Under the pieces are notes generated by a model, which worked only from the letters and a program-made list of their open reading frames with translations, ran no database searches and had not been told where the DNA came from. A stretch of 64,000 nt of DNA, from the NCBI GenBank assembly GCA_019912385.1, contig JAIOIW010000030.1, forward strand, positions 51,083 through 115,082. The letters run 5' to 3'. This stretch comes from Notoacmeibacter sp. Lineage in GTDB: Bacteria > Pseudomonadota > Alphaproteobacteria > Rhizobiales > Rhizobiaceae. Within the stretch, counting starts at the first letter, position 1. Each line of letters opens with the position of its first letter. Below, piece by piece: positions 54,497-61,652 of this stretch. The position numbers and the translations under genes are program-made.

Positions 54497-54946
54497 TTAC
54501 GCGTCGTCGTCGGACTTCACGTCGGGCACGGAGCCCGCGCGCCTGGCCTTGTCGGCCTCGCGGTCGCGCATGAAGCGGTCGAACTCTTCCTGGTCCTTGG
54601 CGCGGCGCAGTTCGCGCATGTAGCTGTCGAACTCCTCGCGCATCTCGTCCAGCTTGCGGCGCTCCTCTTCGAGGCGCTCGAGTTCCTTCGCGCGCCAGTC
54701 GTCGAAGGCGACGTTACCGGTGCGTCCGTACATGCCGTGACGGTGTTTGCGGTGATGGCCGCGGCAGCCCGCGAACACGCCGTCGGTCGCGCGGTTGACG
54801 TCTCGCTTGAAGCCCTCGAGCCGATCGCCCCACAGAATGTAGGCCAGCATGGCGAGGCCGAGCGGCCAGAACACGATAAAGCCGAGCACCATCAATCCGA
54901 TTGTCGCAGGTGTCCACGCGGGACGGATCAGTGCGGAATTGGTCAT
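54497..54946 (-). CDS. DUF2852 membrane protein with coiled-coil tail
   Basis: A 149-residue protein. After RPAWTPATIG comes one strong transmembrane stretch (LMVLGFIVFWPLGLAMLAYILWG), then a basic segment with a His-rich run near residues 65-71. A long charged helix (FDDWRAKELERLEEERRKLDEM) predicted as coiled coil ends in an acidic tail. This is the DUF2852 pattern common in Rhizobiales. No function is known. The start at 54946 is chosen because the longer frame reads intergenic sequence, and AAGGAA is present upstream. Confidence 0.88.
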   Translation of the reverse strand: MTNSALIRPAWTPATIGLMVLGFIVFWPLGLAMLAYILWGDRLEGFKRDVNRATDGVFAGCRGHHRKHRHGMYGRTGNVAFDDWRAKELERLEEERRKLDEMREEFDSYMRELRRAKDQEEFDRFMRDREADKARRAGSVPDVKSDDDA

Positions 54947-55075
54947 CGTAAGCCGTTCCTTCCGGTTTGAACGCAGCCAATCCGGCTGCATGAATTCGAG
55001 ATGGGAACAGCGGTGCGCCAAATCAAGAATTCCACCCCGGAAATCGGATAACCATATGATGTTACCGCAAAAAAA

Positions 55076-56089
55076 TCAGCCGTTCCGGTAAAGGTAGCTA
55101 TAGCCATTGATTGCCGGAACGCCGCCCAGATGGGCGTAAAGGACGCGCGATCCGGCGGGGAAATACCCCTTCTTCACAAGGTCGATCATGCCTTGCATGG
55201 ATTTCCCCTCATAGACCGGGTCGGTCATCATGCCCTCGGTGCGCGCAGCCATGCGGATGGCCTCGTTGGTTTCCTCCGATGGCACGCCATAGGCGGGATA
55301 GGCGTAGTCCTCGATCAGCACCACGTCGTCGGCGCCAAGTGCACGGCCAAGGCCGATCTGTCCGGCGGTCCGTCGCGCGATCTCCAGCACCTGGGCTTTT
55401 GTCTGGGCCGGCGTTCCCGAGGCGTCGATACCGATGACGCGGCGCTCGCGCCCGTCCATGGCGAAGCCCGCGAGCATGCCCGCATGGGTCGAGCCGGTCA
55501 CCGTGCACACGACGATGTAGTCGAAGACAAAGCCCATCTCCGCTTCCTGCTGGCGCACTTCTTCGGCGAAGCCGGCAAACCCCAAGCCGCCGAGTTCATG
55601 CACCGAGGCACCGGCGGGAATCGCATAGGGCTTGCCACCCTTCGCCTTCACGTCCTCCAGCGCCCGCTCCCAGCTTTCGCGGATGCCGATGTCGAAGCCT
55701 TCGTCGACCAGCTCGATCTCCGCGCCCATCACCCGGCTCATGAGAATGTTGCCCACCCGGTCGTAGACGGCGTCGGGGAACGGCACCCAGCTTTCCTGCA
55801 CCAGCCGACATTTCAAACCGAGCTTGGCCGCCACGGCCGCGACCTGCCGCGTGTGGTTCGACTGCACACCGCCGATCGTCACCAGCGTGTCGGCGCCCGA
55901 GGCCAGCGCATCGGGCACGATGTATTCCAGCTTGCGGATCTTGTTGCCGCCGAACGCCAGCCCCGAATTGCAGTCCTCGCGCTTGGCGTAGATATCGACG
56001 GCGCCGCCGAGGGCTTGCGAAAGGCGTGGCAGTTTCTCGATCGGCGAGGGACCGAAAGTCAGGGGGTAGCGTTCGAAATCTTGCAGCAT
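55076..56089 (-). CDS. acdS: 1-aminocyclopropane-1-carboxylate (ACC) deaminase
   Basis: A 337-residue PLP enzyme that splits the ethylene precursor ACC into 2-oxobutyrate and ammonia. By analogy with Pseudomonas UW4 numbering, the PLP lysine is Lys50 (GGNKIRK), the nucleophile pair Ser77 (VQSNH) and Tyr293, and the residues separating true deaminase from D-cysteine desulfhydrase, Glu294 (VYEGKSM) and Leu321 (AHLGG), are both present. His78 replaces the usual Gln after SN, a mild departure. It diverges from an Lrp-type gene, the classic acdR-acdS arrangement. Confidence 0.92.
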   Translation of the reverse strand: MLQDFERYPLTFGPSPIEKLPRLSQALGGAVDIYAKREDCNSGLAFGGNKIRKLEYIVPDALASGADTLVTIGGVQSNHTRQVAAVAAKLGLKCRLVQESWVPFPDAVYDRVGNILMSRVMGAEIELVDEGFDIGIRESWERALEDVKAKGGKPYAIPAGASVHELGGLGFAGFAEEVRQQEAEMGFVFDYIVVCTVTGSTHAGMLAGFAMDGRERRVIGIDASGTPAQTKAQVLEIARRTAGQIGLGRALGADDVVLIEDYAYPAYGVPSEETNEAIRMAARTEGMMTDPVYEGKSMQGMIDLVKKGYFPAGSRVLYAHLGGVPAINGYSYLYRNG

Positions 56090-56145
56090 TGCCGGCTCCA
56101 TGGCGCGTTTGAAACAGGTGTCGACCATAACGCGCGCGGCCTGAC

Positions 56146-56166
56146 ATGTGCTTGCAAAGAGCATAT
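56146..56166. promoter_or_regulatory. Putative Lrp-type box between acdS and acdR
   Basis: ATGTGCT-N7-AGCATAT is an inverted repeat with six of seven bases matched, in the divergent gap 57 bases upstream of acdS. Lrp-family AcdR proteins bind such a box to induce acdS. This is a visual match without a consensus search. Confidence 0.5.
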
Positions 56167-56234
56167 CGGAAATGAGAGAAACAAACTCGTCAACGGGAAA
56201 TCATGCAGCATCATCGAAGGCAGAAAGTAAGGAA

Positions 56235-56714
56235 ATGAAAGAATCTTCCGCACCCGAAAATCTCGACAGGGCCGATCTGCGCATCCTACGCCTGTTTCAG
56301 GCGGAGGGGCGGCTGACCAATGCCGAGATCGCCGTGCGCGCCAATGTCAGCCCGGCGACCTGCCACCGCCGCATCCAGCGCCTGTTTTCGCGCGGCCACG
56401 TCACGGCGGTCCGAGCCATGGTCGCGCCCCAAAGCGTCGATCGCGGCGCGCTCGTCATGGTCGGCGTCGTGCTCGACCGCTCGACGCCGGAAAGCTTCGC
56501 CGCTTTCGAGAAAGCGGTTCGAAAGCTGCCGGTCGTTCTCGACTGCCATCTCGTGGCGGGGGATTTCGACTACATGCTGAAAATCAGGGTGCGTGACATG
56601 GCGGCCTTCAACCGGCTGCACGGAACCCAGCTCATCGCCTTGCCCGGCGTGCGCCAGACCCGCACCTTCTTCGTGATGAAGGAAGTGATCGACAACGCGC
56701 CGCTGGATTTCTGA
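56235..56714 (+). CDS. acdR: Lrp/AsnC-family regulator of ACC deaminase
   Basis: A 159-residue regulator with an N-terminal helix-turn-helix (DRADLRILRLFQAEG, NAEIAVRANVSPATCHRRIQRL) and a C-terminal RAM domain (VVLDCHLVAGDFDYMLKIRVRDM). The ATG at 56235 gives a usual Lrp length. Starts at 56172 (ATG) or 56148 (GTG) are in frame, but the latter would overlap the palindrome proposed as the operator. Next to acdS it is best read as AcdR. Confidence 0.88.
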   Translation: MKESSAPENLDRADLRILRLFQAEGRLTNAEIAVRANVSPATCHRRIQRLFSRGHVTAVRAMVAPQSVDRGALVMVGVVLDRSTPESFAAFEKAVRKLPVVLDCHLVAGDFDYMLKIRVRDMAAFNRLHGTQLIALPGVRQTRTFFVMKEVIDNAPLDF

Positions 56715-56717
56715 CTG

Positions 56718-57497
56718 TCAGATTTTCTTCGTCGCCAAATCCACCAGCCCTGCCGCCGCACGCATCAGCAGGTCGAGGTCCTGCGGACGCGACAACCGGT
56801 GGTCGCCGTCCTTGACGAGCGTCAGCGTCACGTCGTCGGCCGGCAGGTGCTCCAGCAGCCGCTCGGCATGGGTGAAGGGCACGTCGAGATCGGCCATGCC
56901 CTGCAGGATGTGTACCGGGCAACGGGTGTCGATGACGCCGTCAAGGACGCGATTGCGGCGCCCGTCGTCGAGGAGGGCACTTGTATAGATGTAAGGCTCC
57001 TCGGAATAAGCCGACGGCTCCTCGAAAAAGCCCTGCTCCTCCAGGTCGCGCTTCTGGCTGGCGGTCAGTTCCGGCTCCATCAGCTCGACCGTGAAATCGG
57101 GGGCAGGGGCGACCAGCAGCAGGCCTGCGACACGGTCCGCCGCGCCACGCCGGGCCAGTTCCTGCACCATCCTGAGCGCGATCCATCCGCCCATCGACGA
57201 GCCGACGAGAATTTGCGGGCCGGCGGTGAAACGATCGAACACGGCCAGGCTTTCGCCAAGCCAGCGCGAAATCGTTCCGTCCGCGAATGCGCCACCCGAC
57301 AGGCCGTGGCCGGAATAGTCATGGCGCGTATGGGCAAGCCCGCGCGCCGCCGCCCAGGTGCCGAGCGCTTCCGCCTTGGTGCCCGCCATGTCGGAGCGGT
57401 AGCCGCCGAGCCAGACAAGGCCGGGCGTGCCGCCCGCCACATGGCGCACCGCGATCGCGACGCCGTCCACATCGATCATTTCCGGTTTGTCGCTCAT
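56718..57497 (-). CDS. Alpha/beta-fold hydrolase (serine nucleophile), infC neighbour
   Basis: A 259-residue hydrolase. The opening VWLGGYRSDMAGTKA provides the oxyanion region, and RHDYSGHGLSGG follows. The nucleophile elbow is ILVGSSMGGWIAL, the acid is in QGMADLDVP and the His in DGDHRLSR. Relatives include serine acyl-hydrolases and peptidase-like proteins often encoded beside infC in Rhizobiales. It converges with acdR and diverges from infC. The substrate is unknown. The ATG at 57497 is preferred over a poor upstream extension. Confidence 0.88.
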   Translation of the reverse strand: MSDKPEMIDVDGVAIAVRHVAGGTPGLVWLGGYRSDMAGTKAEALGTWAAARGLAHTRHDYSGHGLSGGAFADGTISRWLGESLAVFDRFTAGPQILVGSSMGGWIALRMVQELARRGAADRVAGLLLVAPAPDFTVELMEPELTASQKRDLEEQGFFEEPSAYSEEPYIYTSALLDDGRRNRVLDGVIDTRCPVHILQGMADLDVPFTHAERLLEHLPADDVTLTLVKDGDHRLSRPQDLDLLMRAAAGLVDLATKKI

Positions 57498-57715
57498 GCC
57501 TGCCTTCCGTGTGCGTTGCGCATTTCTTGCCATGCGGGGGGCGGCGGGAAAACCCTTCTGTGCCTGTGTCGGGCGATTCTCGGCGCAAGGGTGATTTTTG
57601 AAACATTGCATGCTATTGACAATGCCGCGCGGCTGACACCATAGCCGCGTAACGCCCGTCCGCGCGCCGGATGAGGCCTGAGCAAGTCGGTTCAACGTTA
57701 AAGGAGACCACGGCC

Positions 57716-58252
57716 ATTCGCAGACCGTTTAGAGCGCCGCCGCCCACCAAGGAAGGCCCGCGCGCCAATTCAGAAATCCGCGTTCCGCGGGTTCAGCTCA
57801 TCGACAGTGAAGGCAACAATCGCGGTGACATTTCCATCGAGGAAGCACTGGCTGCCGCCGAAGAGGCGGGCCTCGACCTCGTTGAGATATCTCCCAATGC
57901 CGTGCCTCCCGTCTGCAAGATTCTCGATCTTGGCAAGCTGAAATACGAGAAGCAGAAAAAAGCCGCCGAGGCGCGCAAGAAGACCAAGACCATCGAGATC
58001 AAGGAGATCAAGATGCGTCCCAACATCGACACCCACGACTACGAGGTGAAGATGAGGGCGGTTCGGCGTTTCTTCGAGGAGGGTGACAAGGTCAAGATCA
58101 CGCTGCGGTTCCGCGGCCGCGAGATGGCGCACCAGGAACTCGGCATGAAGCTGCTGGACAAGGTTCGCGAGGAAGTCGAGGCCATCGCCAAGGTCGAGGC
58201 CGAGCCGAGGCTCGAAGGCCGTCAGATGATGATGGTCCTGGCGCCGCGTTGA
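57716..58252 (+). CDS. infC: Translation initiation factor IF-3 (ATT start)
   Basis: A 178-residue IF-3 with N domain ([19 protein letters not shown]), linker ([17 protein letters not shown]) and C domain ([22 protein letters not shown], then [21 protein letters not shown]). The start is ATT at 57716-57718, nine bases after AAGGAG. Rare ATT/AUU starts let IF-3 limit its own synthesis in many bacteria. An upstream in-frame ATG at 57671 would span the ribosome site and is not credible. Confidence 0.93.
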   Translation: MRRPFRAPPPTKEGPRANSEIRVPRVQLIDSEGNNRGDISIEEALAAAEEAGLDLVEISPNAVPPVCKILDLGKLKYEKQKKAAEARKKTKTIEIKEIKMRPNIDTHDYEVKMRAVRRFFEEGDKVKITLRFRGREMAHQELGMKLLDKVREEVEAIAKVEAEPRLEGRQMMMVLAPR

Positions 58253-58797
58253 GGCGGCGCCGGCGCGCCACGGTGCGCTTCGGCCCGCATCGGGCGCAAT
58301 AACGAGATTCAGCACAAGGAATTGTCGGGACGATCGCTAACGTCGTCCCGGCGGATTTCCTGCGTCCGCCCTGACCGAGATGCATTCCGGACGGCGACGG
58401 GATGTGCGGTCCCGGCATTGCAATGCCCCACGTCTGATTGCTTTGCCAGGCGCCGCACATGTACCGCCACCGTCCGGGTCCGCCCACCAAGACCGATCCA
58501 TCGGCAAATGCCGTATGGGAACTGCCTTGCCGGCGTTTCCAAATATCCTTGTTTTTCCAGCGCGCGACATATTACGAATACTGGGACGTAAACGTAAGTT
58601 CCTTATCGAATATTCGTTCCGACGGCCCGTGCACTGGGTAGGCCACGGTATTGCAACCACTTGAATCGCCAGTCGTTCTCCCCAGCGTTCTGCATTCCAC
58701 GATTTTTGTCTAGCGCGTATCGCCATACCTTCGAAACATGCATAATAACACTTTTGTTTTATATTTTACACGTAAAAGTATGTGCCGTAAACAGGTA
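58253..58797. other. 545-bp gap between infC and the convergent Crp/Fnr gene
   Basis: This holds the 3' ends of two convergent genes. The left half is GC-rich like its surroundings; the right 250 bases become markedly AT-rich, with a near-palindrome TTTTACACGTAAAA close to 58770. No credible reading frame, tRNA or clear terminator with a T-run is visible. A small RNA or decayed gene is possible but not supported. Confidence 0.5.
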
Positions 58798-59430
58798 CTA
58801 CGAACAGATGTAGGCCTGTTCTCCCGAAAACCGGGCCTTGCCCGCCTTTTCGAGGCGCCGAAGGCTGGAATTCAGATAGGGCCGTGAAATGCCGGCCAGC
58901 GCCGCCAGGTCGTTTTGCGTGATCGGCCACGCCAGCTCGAACTTGCCCTCGGGCATCTTCCGGTGCGTTTCCCAATAGGCAGCCTTGAAAATTTGCATGA
59001 CGCGCTCGTCGACGGAGGAGGACCGTATCGCAAGGACATATTGAAAAAGCGATTCCATGTTGTGTGCGATCTGTGCCGTGCACCATTCGACGAACTGGGG
59101 GGAGGATTTCAGTCTGTCGATCGCCTCGTGCTCGAGCCGGTAGACATTGCTGCGCGAAAGCGAACGGATTGTGAGATCGGAATGGTTGGTCAGCGCGCCG
59201 ATGACATTGACCGCCCCGCCGCGAAATACGGGCGCATACAAAATGTCCTTCCCGGTGGCGGGATCGCGCCGTTGCATGCACAATACCCCCGACGAGACGA
59301 TCAGGATGGCGGGATCCCTCGCTCCGGCCTCCGATACGATGTCGCCACGCTTGTATTCGGCGAGCTTGCAGTGGCTGATGATCTTTTTCAGCGTAGGCCC
59401 ATGCGGCGGGATCTCATAATATTCGAACAT
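58798..59430 (-). CDS. Crp/Fnr-family transcriptional regulator
   Basis: A 210-residue regulator with an N-terminal cyclic-nucleotide-binding-type barrel (LAEYKRGDIVSEAGARDPAILIVSSGVLCM) and a C-terminal winged helix (FELAWPITQNDLAALAGISRPYLNSSLRRLEKAG). There is no cysteine set like that of oxygen-sensing FNR and no complete cAMP-binding signature, so the effector is unknown. The ATG at 59430 follows AAGGA; a longer frame starts at 59490. It diverges from rpmI across 348 bases. Confidence 0.9.
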   Translation of the reverse strand: MFEYYEIPPHGPTLKKIISHCKLAEYKRGDIVSEAGARDPAILIVSSGVLCMQRRDPATGKDILYAPVFRGGAVNVIGALTNHSDLTIRSLSRSNVYRLEHEAIDRLKSSPQFVEWCTAQIAHNMESLFQYVLAIRSSSVDERVMQIFKAAYWETHRKMPEGKFELAWPITQNDLAALAGISRPYLNSSLRRLEKAGKARFSGEQAYICS

Positions 59431-59778
59431 CGAAGTCCTTGTTCTGGGGGACGGCGGCGGAAGCCTTGCCCGGTCGTCATATGAAAGCAAATAGGAAAAC
59501 TCGGCGAACGCTTCAATGACTCCGCGACAGCGCGGTTTGCCGGGCCATACCAGGAAACGGCGCGCGGATTGCCGTTCGGACCGGCCCGCCGGAGATCAGG
59601 CGTGCAGCCTGTTGCATCGCAAACACGAACCCTGTATAGACCCGCCGTTCAGAGCCGTCCGGCAGGGCATGCCGTGGCGGTTCGTAATGCTTTCCGGGGC
59701 TTTGGTCGGCTCCGGATGCGAAAAACCGGGAAGCGGTGGAAGGTTCCGGCCGGCTTCCTTCAAAGGAGAATGAGCAAA
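59431..59778. other. 348-bp gap upstream of rpmI
   Basis: This should contain the divergent promoters of the Crp/Fnr gene and of rpmI-rplT-pheST. I see no tRNA or credible gene. A structured rpmI/rplT leader is plausible for ribosomal autoregulation but I cannot define one by eye. Confidence 0.45.
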
Positions 59779-59988
59779 ATGCCCAAGATGAAGACCAAAT
59801 CCTCCGCAAAGAAGCGGTTCAAGATTACCGGCACCGGCAAGGTCAAGGTGGCTGCCGCAGGCAAGCGCCATGGCATGATCAAGCGTTCCAACAAGTTCAT
59901 TCGTGATGCCCGCGGCATGATGGTCCTCCCGGAGGCCGACGCCAAGAAGGTCATCAGGAATTACCTGCCCAACGGCGGCGGCCTCTGA
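59779..59988 (+). CDS. rpmI: 50S ribosomal protein L35
   Basis: A 69-residue, very basic protein beginning [20 protein letters not shown] and ending NYLPNGGGL, the L35 pattern; it is two or three residues longer than common forms. The ATG at 59779 is ten bases after AAGGAG. An ATG at 59770 is only one base from that site and less likely. It starts the rpmI-rplT-pheS-pheT group. Confidence 0.96.
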   Translation: MPKMKTKSSAKKRFKITGTGKVKVAAAGKRHGMIKRSNKFIRDARGMMVLPEADAKKVIRNYLPNGGGL

Positions 59989-60027
59989 GCCGACCCCGGA
60001 CGCTTCAGTTTTCAAGGAGATCATGAC

Positions 60028-60429
60028 ATGGCACGCGTCAAACGCGGTGTAACCGCCCACGCCAAGCACAAGAAAGTCCTCAAGGCCGCCAAGGGTTTCT
60101 ATGGCCGCCGCAAGAACACGATCCGCATCGCCAAGCAGGCCGTCGAGAAATCGATGCAGTATGCGACGCGCGACCGCCGCGCCAGGAAGCGCAATTTCCG
60201 CGCGCTCTGGATCCAGCGCATCAACGCCGCTGTTCGCGAGCACGGCCTGACCTATGGCCGCTTCATCGACGGTCTCAACAAGGCCGGCATCGAGGTCGAC
60301 CGCAAGGTCCTGTCGGACCTGGCGATCCACGAGCCGCAGGCTTTCGCCGCACTCGTTGCGCAGTCCAAGGGCGCGCTCGCCTATCTCAAGGATCACGCGG
60401 CGAACGAGTTTGAGAGCGCGGTTTCCTGA
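60028..60429 (+). CDS. rplT: 50S ribosomal protein L20
   Basis: A 133-residue L20. [19 protein letters not shown] and [20 protein letters not shown] are the rRNA-binding N-terminus, and [20 protein letters not shown] is the conserved core. The C-terminal extension ([16 protein letters not shown]) is slightly longer than in E. coli. It lies 39 bases after rpmI and is closed by a terminator-like hairpin before pheS. Confidence 0.98.
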   Translation: MARVKRGVTAHAKHKKVLKAAKGFYGRRKNTIRIAKQAVEKSMQYATRDRRARKRNFRALWIQRINAAVREHGLTYGRFIDGLNKAGIEVDRKVLSDLAIHEPQAFAALVAQSKGALAYLKDHAANEFESAVS

Positions 60430-60466
60430 CCAGCGCTTTCCCAAGCTTGAAATCGAGAACCTGGGA

Positions 60467-60500
60467 AACCCGCGCTGGCTGACGCCGGTCGCGGGTTTTT
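60467..60500 (+). terminator. Terminator-like hairpin between rplT and pheS
   Basis: AACCCGCG (60467-60474) pairs with CGCGGGTT (60490-60497), with further inner pairing of CTGGC and GCCGG, and a short T-run to 60500. It could end the ribosomal transcript or attenuate read-through into pheST. Confidence 0.8.
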
Positions 60501-60553
60501 CTATGAACCGGACACGATGAACCGAACGAAATGCAAATGACGGACCGGAATCA

Positions 60554-61639
60554 ATGAGCGATCTGGCTGAACTCGAACAGTCCATCACCGCGGCCATCGC
60601 CGCCGCTGCCGACGAGGCGGCGATCGAGGCGGTGCGCGTCGCAGCCCTTGGCAAGAAGGGCTCGATCTCCGAAAGGCTGAAGACGCTGGGCTCGATGAGC
60701 CCGGAGGAGCGCAAGGAAATGGGCCCGGCGATCAACGGCCTGCGCGACCGCATCACCCAGGCGATCGCCGCGCGCAAGAGCGAGTTGAAGGATGCCGCGA
60801 TCGTGGCTCGGCTGGCGAGCGAAACCGTCGACGTTACGCTGCCCGTCCACATGCCGCCGGCCGAGCGCGGCCGCGTCCACCCGATCTCCCAGGTCATCGA
60901 CGAGATTGCGGCGATCTTCGGCGATCTCGGCTTCGCCATCGCCGAGGGTCCGGACATCGAGACCGACTACTACAATTTCACCGCGCTCAACTTCCCCGAA
61001 GGCCATCCGGCCCGAGAGATGCACGACACCTTCTTCTTCTCGCCCGGCGAGAATGGCGAGCGCAAGCTGCTGCGCACCCACACCTCGCCGGTGCAGATCC
61101 GCACCATGGAGGCGCAAAAGCCGCCGATCCGCATCGTCATTCCGGGCAAGACCTACCGCTGCGATTCCGACGCCACCCACTCGCCGATGTTCCACCAGCT
61201 CGAAGGGCTGGTGATCGATAAAACCGCGAACGTCGCCAACATGAAGTGGGTGTTGACCGAGTTCTGCAAGGCGTTCTTCGAGGTCGAGCACATCAACATG
61301 CGCTTCCGCCCGTCCTTCTTCCCCTTCACCGAGCCGAGCCTGGAGGTCGACATCCAGTGCGACCGCTCGCGCCCCGGCGAGGTGCTGTTCGGCCAGGGCA
61401 ACGACTGGATGGAGATCCTCGGCTGCGGCATGGTGCATCCCAACGTGCTGCGCCATGGCGGGCTCGATCCCGACGAGTACCAGGGCTTTGCCTGGGGTAT
61501 GGGCATCGACCGCATCGCCACGCTGAAATACGGCATGCCGGACCTGCGCGACTACTTCACCGCCGACGTGCGCTGGCTCGCCCACTACGGCTTCCGCCCG
61601 CTCGACCTGCCGACCCTGTTCGGCGGCCTGAGCGCGTAA
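60554..61639 (+). CDS. pheS: Phenylalanyl-tRNA synthetase alpha subunit
   Basis: A 361-residue class II synthetase subunit. The N-terminal coiled coil (about residues 1-85) binds tRNA. Motif 1 region is [19 protein letters not shown], motif 2 is [19 protein letters not shown], and motif 3 is [32 protein letters not shown] lies in the phenylalanine pocket. The length is a little over the E. coli form. It is 13 bases upstream of pheT. Confidence 0.98.
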   Translation: MSDLAELEQSITAAIAAAADEAAIEAVRVAALGKKGSISERLKTLGSMSPEERKEMGPAINGLRDRITQAIAARKSELKDAAIVARLASETVDVTLPVHMPPAERGRVHPISQVIDEIAAIFGDLGFAIAEGPDIETDYYNFTALNFPEGHPAREMHDTFFFSPGENGERKLLRTHTSPVQIRTMEAQKPPIRIVIPGKTYRCDSDATHSPMFHQLEGLVIDKTANVANMKWVLTEFCKAFFEVEHINMRFRPSFFPFTEPSLEVDIQCDRSRPGEVLFGQGNDWMEILGCGMVHPNVLRHGGLDPDEYQGFAWGMGIDRIATLKYGMPDLRDYFTADVRWLAHYGFRPLDLPTLFGGLSA

Positions 61640-61652
61640 GGAGAACGGACCC

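Noticed and set aside
55076..56089. Annotation as D-cysteine desulfhydrase.
   Set aside because: Glu294 and Leu321, which separate ACC deaminase from desulfhydrase, are both present and an acdR-type gene is divergent.
58755..58797. Near-palindrome TTTTACACGTAAAA considered as a terminator for the Crp/Fnr gene.
   Set aside because: The stem is AT-only and short and no T-run follows it in the right place.
59596..60957. A 453-codon minus-strand frame opposite rpmI, rplT and the start of pheS.
   Set aside because: The plus strand carries three universally conserved genes with ribosome sites, so the opposite frame is a shadow.
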